Shown in pieces: positions 7,766-13,475 of a stretch of 17,431 bases of DNA (its first letter is position 1; each line of letters begins with the position of its first letter). This DNA comes from JBHJOF01 sp050330055 (lineage in GTDB: Bacteria > Pseudomonadota > Alphaproteobacteria > Kiloniellales > JAKSDN01). Below the pieces are notes generated by a model. The model worked only from the letters and a program-made list of their open reading frames with translations, had not been told where the DNA came from and searched no databases. The stretch lies in the NCBI GenBank assembly GCA_050330055.1, contig JBHJOF010000060.1, positions 1 through 17,431 on the forward strand, in the 5' to 3' direction. The position numbers and the translations under genes were made by a program.

Positions 7766-7823
7766 AACAAAGCGGACAACGGAAAGCACGGGCGCGCACT
7801 TAGCCCGACGGTCACAGGCCTCA

Positions 7824-8357
7824 CTAGGCCATGATGCGGTCGATCTCGCCCTGGTCCATCGTGTGCTGGTTGCCGTGGATGATGGCGCTGGCCATGTCGA
7901 TCAGGCGGCGCAGTTTGCCGGTCACGGTCTCGACCAGGCTGCGCAGCCGCTCGCCGTCTCCCTCCGCCACGGCAGCGGTGATGTCGGCCAGGCCCTTGGC
8001 GACCAGCGCGTCCATACTGGCCACCACGCGGTCGAAGGGCTGGCGATGGTCGGCCGGCGCGTTCTCGTAGGCCAGGATCGCCAGCTCCTTGTCGGCGAAG
8101 CTGCTGTCGCGGAAATGCTCGACATAGCTCTTGGGCGCCCAGGCCTGGGCCTCCGCGAGGCAGTCGGGCATGTCCGGGACAAGCTCCAGGACCATGATGA
8201 TTTCGTTGAAATGGTTCAGGTAGTCCGTCGCCAAGAGGGTTGTCTGATTGATGTTCTTGCCGCGGACCAGCAGGCTCAGGGTGCCCTGATGACTGACCGG
8301 CCGCATCGGCGGGGCCGCCTCCCAGACCTGGTCCTGTGTCGCCGTTTCGCCTTGCAT
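7824..8357 (-). CDS. Conserved hypothetical helical protein
   Basis: A 177-residue soluble protein that I do not recognise by function. It has no signal peptide or membrane segment and appears mostly alpha-helical. Distinctive stretches are LLVRGKNINQTTLLATDYLN and HFNEIIMVLELVPDMPDCL in the first half and LIDMASAIIHGNQHTMDQG near the end. The invariant-looking sequence and lack of low complexity indicate a real gene. The start chosen is the ATG at 8357, preceded by GGGGAA about 8 nt upstream. An in-frame TTG at 8405 would add 16 basic residues and is less likely. It is divergent from the PCMT-like gene across about 213 bp. A role in signalling or metabolite binding would be speculation. Confidence 0.75.
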   Translation of the reverse strand: MQGETATQDQVWEAAPPMRPVSHQGTLSLLVRGKNINQTTLLATDYLNHFNEIIMVLELVPDMPDCLAEAQAWAPKSYVEHFRDSSFADKELAILAYENAPADHRQPFDRVVASMDALVAKGLADITAAVAEGDGERLRSLVETVTGKLRRLIDMASAIIHGNQHTMDQGEIDRIMA

Positions 8358-8570
8358 TTCGCCGATTCCCCGTTTTGACCGGTCGCGCCGCCGGTCGGCC
8401 GGCAAGTTTAGAGTCCAGGCCTTAACAGCTTGTTAGCCCGAACTACCTAGACTTAGAGCCAAATACATAGCCAGACGCTCCGAAGCTGCCTGCGCGATAC
8501 CCTTGCCCGGCGCTTTTTGCTAGCCTACCTGGGTCTGCCATCCGGCGGCGAGGAAGGAGCTGTGCGGCGC

Positions 8571-9347
8571 ATGCTGGCGAGATCTGCCCTGGTGCTTTGC
8601 CTGTTGGCTGCCGGCGCTTGGCTGGCGGCCCCGCTTCTGGCGGACGATCCGCCATCCAATGGGGCTACGGACGGGGCGCCCGACTACCACCAGCAGAAAG
8701 CCGAGATGGTGGCCCTGATCGAGCTGGAGATGCTGATCACCGGCCAGCAGACCGGAATCACCGAGCTCAACCCGGATGTGAAGACGGCGCTCTACGACGT
8801 GCCGCGCCACGCCTTCGTGCCCGAGGAGCTGCGCCCCTACGCCTATCGCCATGGCCCGCTGCCGGTCGGCTACGATCAGAACATCTCCTCGCCCTTCCTG
8901 ATCGCCCTGATGGCCCAGCTCGCCGGCCTCGACAAGAGCAAGACCGTGTTCGAGACCGGCACCGACGCCGGCTACATGGCGGCCGTGCTGTCGCGCCTGG
9001 CCGCCAGCGTCTACAGCGTCGAGGTGATCGAGCCGCTGGCCAACGAGGCGGCGCGCAGGCTCAAGGAGCTCGGCTACGACAAGGTGGAGGTGAAGCAGGG
9101 TGACGGCTACTACGGCTGGGCCGAGTATGCACCCTATGACGCGATCGTCGTGAAGGAAGCGGTCGACCACATCCCGCCGCCGCTGCTCGCCCAGCTCAAG
9201 CCGGGCGGCCGCCTGGTGATCCCGCTCGGCCCGGCGCGCGGGCCGCAGGTGCTGACCCTGGTGCAGAAGAACGGCGAGGGCCGCCTGCGCCGCACCGAAA
9301 TCCTGCCGGTCGTCTTCTCACCGCTGCAGGGCGGAGAGCGGACCTAG
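8571..9347 (+). CDS. Exported PCMT-like methyltransferase (protein-L-isoaspartate O-methyltransferase family)
   Basis: A 258-residue protein with a signal peptide (residues 1 to about 24, ending LAAPLLADD) and a PCMT methyltransferase domain. Family blocks are DVPRHAFVPEELR (76-88), PLPVGYDQNISSP (97-109), the SAM motif region VFETGTDAGYMAAVLS (126-141), GDGYYGWAEYAPYDAI and PPLLAQLKPGGRLVIPLG. PCMT methylates isoaspartyl residues so that they can be repaired; this one would act in the periplasm. Two changes stand out: the usual ISQP is ISSP, and the glycine-rich loop EIGTGSGY is ETGTDAGY. The ATG at 8571 has AAGGAG 11 nt upstream; an in-frame GTG at 8562 would add a more basic N-terminus but leaves only 2 nt of spacing. 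A possible promoter is TTGCCC-17-TACCTG at 8503-8531. Confidence 0.85.
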   Translation: MLARSALVLCLLAAGAWLAAPLLADDPPSNGATDGAPDYHQQKAEMVALIELEMLITGQQTGITELNPDVKTALYDVPRHAFVPEELRPYAYRHGPLPVGYDQNISSPFLIALMAQLAGLDKSKTVFETGTDAGYMAAVLSRLAASVYSVEVIEPLANEAARRLKELGYDKVEVKQGDGYYGWAEYAPYDAIVVKEAVDHIPPPLLAQLKPGGRLVIPLGPARGPQVLTLVQKNGEGRLRRTEILPVVFSPLQGGERT

Positions 9348-9445
9348 AGCATTTTCAGGCAAAGTGGAAGCCGGTTCGCCATCCGAAAATGCGACCAATC
9401 AAGAATTTATAGCGCATGATCCGATTCAATCGGATCATGCTCTAG
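9344..9445. repeat. MITE-like element with 9-bp terminal inverted repeats
   Basis: A 102-bp element with perfect 9-bp ends, CTAGAGCAT (9344-9352) and ATGCTCTAG (9437-9445). Near the right end is a perfect 27-bp palindrome, GCATGATCCGATT (9414-9426) and its complement at 9428-9440. AGTGGAAGCCGGTTCGCC in the middle resembles the core of short interspersed repeats common in alphaproteobacteria. The left end overlaps the PCMT-like gene: its TAG stop (9345-9347) is part of the element. The rest of the 433-bp gap 9348-9780 is filled by two other repeats. Confidence 0.82.
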
Positions 9446-9461
9446 AATCAAACAAACTGAT

Positions 9462-9595
9462 TTGACACGGATGAACACGGATGAACGCTATCTCGTTCAT
9501 GCATACACGCCGAGCGTTCCCAGCAGTGCAAGCCGCGTTGCATTGCGAGGGTAGGCTTATTGAAGTTTGTGTTCATCCGTGTTCATCCGTGTCAA
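9462..9595. repeat. Inverted repeat with perfect 25-bp arms made of tandem 10-mers
   Basis: The arms 9462-9486 and 9571-9595 are exact reverse complements. Each arm contains the 10-mer ACACGGATGA twice in tandem. The 84-bp loop between them has no coding sequence. The small open frame that starts at 9560 is read out of this and the next repeat and is not a gene. Confidence 0.85.
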
Positions 9596-9670
9596 TCATT
9601 CTTGTTCTCTCATATCGGACTCACCGATAGCCGGTATATACGCCCCAGTCGAAATCGTACGTGCTCCCAA

Positions 9671-9762
9671 CCTCATCCTGAGCCTGTCGAAGGATCAGGA
9701 TTGAGATCTGAGCAGCCGATCAAACCGCGTCCGCCTCATGCTTCGACAGGCTCAGCATGAGG
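9671..9762. repeat. Inverted repeat of the CTTCGACAGGCTCAG type
   Basis: The arms 9671-9695 and 9738-9762 match as reverse complements at 23 of 25 positions, with a 42-bp loop. The core CTTCGACAGGCTCAGCATGA is a widely dispersed bacterial intergenic repeat. It ends 18 nt before the stop of the minus-strand metallo-hydrolase gene and could form its terminator hairpin. Confidence 0.82.
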
Positions 9763-9780
9763 AATAGCGATGCTAAGACT

Positions 9781-10572
9781 TTACCAGCTGTTGCGCAGCT
9801 CGCGCAGCTTCAGGAACACGGTCTTGGCGTCGGGCTCGTCCGGCAGGTCGGGGAAGGCCTCGCGCAGCTTGGCGATGACCGTCGGGCTGTGCAGCCGGAA
9901 GAAGGTGTTGATCTCCTTCTCGAGCGCCAGCGTCGAGACCAGCGCGTGGGCCGGGTCTTGTTCCGCGACCTCGTCGAGCAGCTGCGCGGCGCGCGCATTG
10001 TCCGGCTCGCGGTCGAGGGTGAAGCGCAGGTTGTTGGCGATGTAGTCGTGCCCCGGATAGACCAGCGTCTCGTCCGGCAGGCGTGCGAGCTGGCCGGCGA
10101 AAGTCTCGTAGAGCTCCTTGGGATGGCCGCCGTTGTGACAGTTGCCGGCACCGGCGTTGAACAGCGTATCGCCGCAGAACAGCGCCGGCCGGTCGGCATG
10201 CGACAGCAGGCAGACGTGGCTCATGGTGTGGCCCGGCGTGTCGAGCGCCTCCAGCTCTACGGTCCTACCGACCTTGATGACATCGCCGGCACCGAGCCCG
10301 CGATCGATGCCCGGGATCTTGTCCTTGGCGTTCCTGTGCGCCAGCAGCTTGGCACCGGTCGCCGCGATCACCGCCTTGTTGCCGCCGGTGTGGTCGCCGT
10401 GCTCGTGCGTGTTGAGCACCTGGGTGATGTCCCAACCCTTCTCCTTGGCCTTGGCGAGGCATTTGCGATGGTCGAGCGGATCGATCGCCAGCGCCTCGCC
10501 GGTCTCGGGACAGGCGATCAGGTAGTTGAAGTTGCGATAGGCGTTCGCGGTCCAGATCTGCTCGACGATCAC
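9781..10572 (-). CDS. Glyoxalase II-like metallo-beta-lactamase-fold hydrolase
   Basis: A 263-residue protein of the hydroxyacylglutathione hydrolase type. The metal-binding set is complete: THEHGDH (His56, His58, Asp60, His61), His115 in DTPGHT, Asp135 in CGDTLF and His175 in YPGHDY. The C-terminal part (NTFFRLHSPTVIAKLRE, 222-238) is the HAGH C-terminal domain. Glyoxalase II splits S-lactoylglutathione to lactate and glutathione in methylglyoxal detoxification. The usual GCGRLFEG after the DTLF motif is replaced by GAGNCHNGGHP, so substrate choice may differ. The start is the GTG at 10572, set by AGGAGA six nt upstream. A GTG at 10596 would place this ribosome site inside the gene. Confidence 0.87.
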   Translation of the reverse strand: MIVEQIWTANAYRNFNYLIACPETGEALAIDPLDHRKCLAKAKEKGWDITQVLNTHEHGDHTGGNKAVIAATGAKLLAHRNAKDKIPGIDRGLGAGDVIKVGRTVELEALDTPGHTMSHVCLLSHADRPALFCGDTLFNAGAGNCHNGGHPKELYETFAGQLARLPDETLVYPGHDYIANNLRFTLDREPDNARAAQLLDEVAEQDPAHALVSTLALEKEINTFFRLHSPTVIAKLREAFPDLPDEPDAKTVFLKLRELRNSW

Positions 10573-10578
10573 GGTATC

Positions 10579-10584
10579 TCTCCT
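10579..10584 (-). promoter_or_regulatory. Ribosome binding site setting the GTG start of the glyoxalase II-like gene
   Basis: On the minus strand AGGAGA lies six nt before the GTG at 10572. It decides this start over the GTG eight codons upstream. Confidence 0.7.
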
Positions 10585-10664
10585 GCTTATGCTCACAACT
10601 CCGGGTCGCTAGATCGAACCCAGCAGCGTTGTGGCTCCAATAGTTCGCTCCGCGATATCCAAGT

Positions 10665-10781
10665 ATGTCATTGCCGGGCTTGACCCGCCTGCGGGGCCGA
10701 AGCCCCTACGGCGCGGCGAAGGCCCGGCAATCCATGGCGCCGCTGCACGATGGATGCCCGGATCAAGTCCGGGCATGACAT
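10665..10781. repeat. Palindromic intergenic repeat, family 1, copy 2
   Basis: The outer arms 10665-10686 and 10760-10781 match as reverse complements at 18 of 22 positions. Nested inside is a perfect 10-bp pair, ATTGCCGGGC (10670-10679) and GCCCGGCAAT (10722-10731). The segment 10684-10727 is 41/44 identical to 3062-3105. The left arm is repeated exactly, in the opposite orientation, at 12592-12613. It lies between the metallo-hydrolase and M48 genes, both on the minus strand. Confidence 0.8.
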
Positions 10782-10812
10782 CGAGGAAGTACCAAATGTC
10801 AGAGTTACAACA

Positions 10813-12321
10813 TTAATCCGCAACGATCAGCTTGACCAGTTGGCCGGGCTGCATGGCCTGGTCGGCCCGCAGGCCGTTCAAGATGCGGAAGCGGTCGAGC
10901 TGCAGGCGCTGGTAGGGCAGGCGCTGTGCCAGCTTGTCCGGGCTCTCATCCGCCGCGACCCGGTGGGTCGTCAGGCGATAGGGCTTGAGCTCGGCCTTCT
11001 CGGCGGCGGTCAGGCGGCGGAAGCTCTCGACCGTTTCCTTCGCCACGGCGGACAGTGCGCCGGCCGCCGTACTCGGTGCCGCCACAAGGAAACGGAAGAT
11101 CTGCCCCGGCGCCGTCTGGATCGCCGCCAGCCGCAGCCCGGTCTCGCCGCCCTGCTGCTGCAGGCTGAGCGCCGCGGTCGCCGCCGGAAAGCCGCTCACC
11201 GTGGTGCGCTGCAGCTCGCGGAGCGGCTGGTCCTTGGCCCAGGCCTCGGCGATGTAGCGCTCCGGCGGCAGGTCCCCTTGCTCCGGCGCCCCGGGCGCCA
11301 GGTCGAAGCGGATCACCGCGCCGTCCGGTCCCTGGGCGATCACCGCGCTCTGGCCGTTCAGCAGGTGGAAGCCTTCCGGCACGGCGAAGCGCAGGTCGAG
11401 CTCGGGATGGGCGAAGACCTGTCCGCGCACGAAGCCCTGCTCCGGGTCGTCGCCGTACAGCATGCCGTCGATCTTCTGCAGATAGAGCTCGCGCTCGGTC
11501 ATGGGTTCATAGACTGCGGTAGCGTGCGCCTGCGCGATGGAGCGCGCGACCCGATCGGCGGTGCGCGGATGGGTAGCGAAGAGGTTGAACTGGTCGCTGG
11601 CGCCCTCCCGCCCGGCCAGCTTGGCCTCGAGGTCGGTCTGCGCCTCCAGCTTGGCGAGGAAGCTCGCCATGGCATAGGGGTCGAAGCCGGCGCGCGACAT
11701 CGTGCGCACGCCCAGCATGTCGGCCTCGTGCTCGTGCTCGCGCGAGAAGCTCTGCAGCGCCATCGCGGCGGCCGGCATGGCGGCGTCGGCCATGCCCTCG
11801 AGCTGGGTGCCCCTGGTCAGGACGCCGAGCAGGCCGACGATGCCCTGGGCCATGACCGCGCGGCTGTAGCGCTGCGCCGTGTGGCGCGCGGTGACGTGGC
11901 CGATCTCGTGCGCCAGCACGCCGGCCAGCTCGGCCTCGCTATCGGCCAGCGCCAGCAGGCCGCGCGTCACGTAGAGATAGCCGGCCGGCAGTGCGAAGGC
12001 GTTGACGATCGGGCTGTTGAGGATGGTGACGCGATAGGTGATGTCGGGGCGGGCCGAGGCCTGGCCCAGGAAGTCGACCAGGCTCTGCACGTAGCGCGTC
12101 AGCCCAGGATCATCGTACGCGCCGCCGAACTGCTCGAGGATCCGCGGGTGCTCCTGCGCCGCGACCTGCTTCTCCTGCTCCTCCGACATCAGCAGGTCGG
12201 TCAGGAAGTCGACCTGCGCCAGGGCCGCATTGCCTGTCGCGTCGGCAAGCGTAACAACGGCTACCAGCACGGCGGCAAGCTGCCGCACTCCGACCCGTCG
12301 CAGATGGCGCCAAGCCCGCAT
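10813..12321 (-). CDS. Exported M48-family zinc metalloprotease (BepA/LoiP-like)
   Basis: A 502-residue protein with an N-terminal signal sequence (MRAWRHLRRVGVRQLAAVLVAVV, cleavage likely after NAALA at about 35). The M48 catalytic site HEIGH is at 138-142, the third zinc ligand is probably Glu197 in EHEAD, and THPRTADRV follows at 250. Such proteases act in the periplasm on misassembled outer-membrane proteins. The protein lacks evident TPR repeats. After about residue 300 there is a separate region, and the last 50 residues (HRVAADESPDKLAQRL to MQPGQLVKLIVAD) look like a degenerate LysM-type module. I chose the ATG at 12321 because it begins the signal peptide; the frame is open to 12402. 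The ribosome site is weak. Confidence 0.87.
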   Translation of the reverse strand: MRAWRHLRRVGVRQLAAVLVAVVTLADATGNAALAQVDFLTDLLMSEEQEKQVAAQEHPRILEQFGGAYDDPGLTRYVQSLVDFLGQASARPDITYRVTILNSPIVNAFALPAGYLYVTRGLLALADSEAELAGVLAHEIGHVTARHTAQRYSRAVMAQGIVGLLGVLTRGTQLEGMADAAMPAAAMALQSFSREHEHEADMLGVRTMSRAGFDPYAMASFLAKLEAQTDLEAKLAGREGASDQFNLFATHPRTADRVARSIAQAHATAVYEPMTERELYLQKIDGMLYGDDPEQGFVRGQVFAHPELDLRFAVPEGFHLLNGQSAVIAQGPDGAVIRFDLAPGAPEQGDLPPERYIAEAWAKDQPLRELQRTTVSGFPAATAALSLQQQGGETGLRLAAIQTAPGQIFRFLVAAPSTAAGALSAVAKETVESFRRLTAAEKAELKPYRLTTHRVAADESPDKLAQRLPYQRLQLDRFRILNGLRADQAMQPGQLVKLIVAD

Positions 12322-12382
12322 GTCGTTCGCCGAAGCCTTCGCTGTTCCAGGATCGCCTAAGAGATACGCCAAGAGACTGGGG

Positions 12383-12401
12383 TGCATCCCCAAAGGATGC
12401 A
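12383..12401 (-). other. Small perfect hairpin in the leader of the M48 gene
   Basis: TGCATCC (12383-12389) and GGATGCA (12395-12401) are exact complements around a 5-nt loop, about 62 nt upstream of the M48 start. If transcribed it would be a 7-bp stem in the 5' leader; its function is not known. Confidence 0.4.
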
Positions 12402-12434
12402 AGAGCGGCCGGCTAAGGCTCGTTCACACCGACC

Positions 12435-12568
12435 GTCATTGTCGGCGAAGGCCGACCATCCACGTGCTTCCTTTGTTGCGACTGCTCAGTCTGATCTGAG
12501 GCAGCGCAGCTCAGCTACGCCGCCGAAAGCAACAAACTCGTGGATGGTCGGCCTTCGCCGACCATGAC
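12435..12568. repeat. Palindromic repeat with 30-bp arms, family 5
   Basis: The arms 12435-12464 and 12539-12568 are reverse complements at 29 of 30 positions. The pairing continues inward with TTTGTTGC (12472-12479) against GCAACAAA. It takes up most of the 339-bp gap 12322-12660, upstream of the M48 gene and downstream of the SufR-like gene. Small open frames crossing it are not genes. Confidence 0.82.
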
Positions 12569-12591
12569 GGGGTGAGGGGCAATACAGCCGT

Positions 12592-12613
12592 GGGTCAAGC
12601 CCGGCAATGACAT
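12592..12613. repeat. Isolated arm of family 1 repeat
   Basis: These 22 bases are the exact reverse complement of 10665-10686, the left arm of the family 1 element there. No partner arm is visible here, so it is probably a remnant or half element. Confidence 0.72.
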
Positions 12614-12660
12614 GCCTGAAAGTTCCAGTGCCCCCCACAAGAGTCATAATTTTTGCGACC

Positions 12661-13332
12661 TTAGGCCCTGGGACGGACGCGGTAGGCACAGCGCCGCGCG
12701 CCGGCGAGAATATGGTCCGTGCGCTCGACCGACACGTCGTCGCCAAGCGTGGCGCGGAACACCGCCAGCTCGGCGGCGCAGAGGCCGGTGCAGGCGGCGG
12801 CCGCGGCGCAGATCGGGCAATGGTTCTCCACCAGCAGGAAGCTGCCGTCGTCCTGCGGCTCGACCGCCGCCATGTAGCCTTCCTCGCTGCGCAGTTCCGC
12901 CAGCCGCCGCAGGCGCTCCGGCAGCGGCCGGCCCGGGCCGATACGCTGGCGATAGGCGGCGATCTGCTCGCGCGTGCGCACCGCCAGGAGGCGCTCCAGC
13001 CCCTCGCCGCCGAAGGCTTCGCCCATGGCCGCCAGCAGCGATAGGGTCAGCTCGGCGTGGCCGTCCGGGAAGAAGGCGTCCGCATCCGGCGTCAGGCGCC
13101 ACAGCTTGGCCGGCCGCCCGAGCGGCCGCGCCTCCTCCTCGTAGGCGACCAGGCCCTGCTCCTGCAGGTCGTAGAGATGCTGGCGCACCGCCATGGCCGA
13201 GACCCCCAGGCCGGCCGCCAGCGTGCCGGCGTCCTGAGGCCCCTCCTGCTTCAGCCGGTCGAGGATCGCGCGGCGGCGGCGCGCCGGCGCGGCCTTGGCC
13301 GTCTCGGTCGCTTGCTTGCCCTCTGTTGCCAT
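12661..13332 (-). CDS. SufR-like winged-helix regulator with cysteine-rich C-terminal domain
   Basis: A 223-residue DNA-binding protein. Residues about 17-80 form a winged helix: RRRRAILDRLKQEGPQDAGT, then LGVSAMAVRQHLYDLQEQGL and a wing with RPLGRPAKLWRL. The C-terminal part carries Cys172, Cys175, Cys181, Cys185 and Cys215 in HCPICAAAAACTGLC and ARRCAYRV. Cys172-X12-Cys185 and a final Cys about 30 residues on match the layout of SufR, a repressor of Fe-S assembly genes that binds an Fe-S cluster; the middle SufR cysteine is not seen and His207 lies nearby. ATG at 13332. No suf gene is in the window; instead it faces a Rieske protein gene, which it may control. Confidence 0.83.
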   Translation of the reverse strand: MATEGKQATETAKAAPARRRRAILDRLKQEGPQDAGTLAAGLGVSAMAVRQHLYDLQEQGLVAYEEEARPLGRPAKLWRLTPDADAFFPDGHAELTLSLLAAMGEAFGGEGLERLLAVRTREQIAAYRQRIGPGRPLPERLRRLAELRSEEGYMAAVEPQDDGSFLLVENHCPICAAAAACTGLCAAELAVFRATLGDDVSVERTDHILAGARRCAYRVRPRA

Positions 13333-13337
13333 GGGGG

Positions 13338-13398
13338 CTTTCTAAAGAAAATCCTTGATAAACTCAAGGGCCGCCCCCAAGATGGTTTCTAAAGAAAA
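13338..13398. promoter_or_regulatory. Paired AT-rich sites between the SufR-like and Rieske genes
   Basis: The 13-mer TTTCTAAAGAAAA occurs at 13339-13351 and again at 13386-13398, 47 bp apart; each holds the inverted repeat TTTCT-AA-AGAAA. Between them CCTTGA (13353-13358) and TCAAGG (13364-13369) form another inverted repeat. This A/T island stands out in very GC-rich DNA. On the minus strand TTGAGT-17-TAGAAA could be the promoter of the regulator gene, its -10 lying within the first site just before the ATG. These are probably operators of the divergent pair. Confidence 0.55.
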
Positions 13399-13422
13399 GC
13401 CTATCGAAAGCCGGCTTGTGAT

Positions 13423-13451
13423 TTGCCGCCGTCCGTCCGGCGCCCTAGCCT
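13423..13451 (+). promoter_or_regulatory. Possible promoter of the Rieske gene
   Basis: TTGCCG (13423-13428) and TAGCCT (13446-13451) are 17 bp apart, 24 nt before the start codon and just downstream of the paired AT-rich sites. The spacing is good and the match moderate. Confidence 0.3.
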
Positions 13452-13475
13452 GTCCTCGCCAAGGGAGATCGATCG

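Noticed and set aside
9560..9760. A 66-residue open frame with a plausible length for a small gene
   Set aside because: It is read entirely across two inverted repeats; HPEPVEG and HASTGSA are typical translations of the CTTCGACAGG repeat.
10631..10816. A 61-residue open frame
   Set aside because: It covers the family 1 repeat; VIAGLDPPAGPKPLRRGEG and MPGSSPGMT are repeat translations also seen at the other copy.
12382..12567. Small open frames between the M48 and SufR-like genes
   Set aside because: They follow the arms of the 30-bp inverted repeat and show no protein-like composition.
13353..13369. A possible FNR/FixK box (TTGAT-N4-ATCAA) in the Rieske promoter
   Set aside because: The half sites TTGA and TCAA are separated by 5 bases rather than 6, so it does not fit the consensus; kept only as an unassigned inverted repeat.
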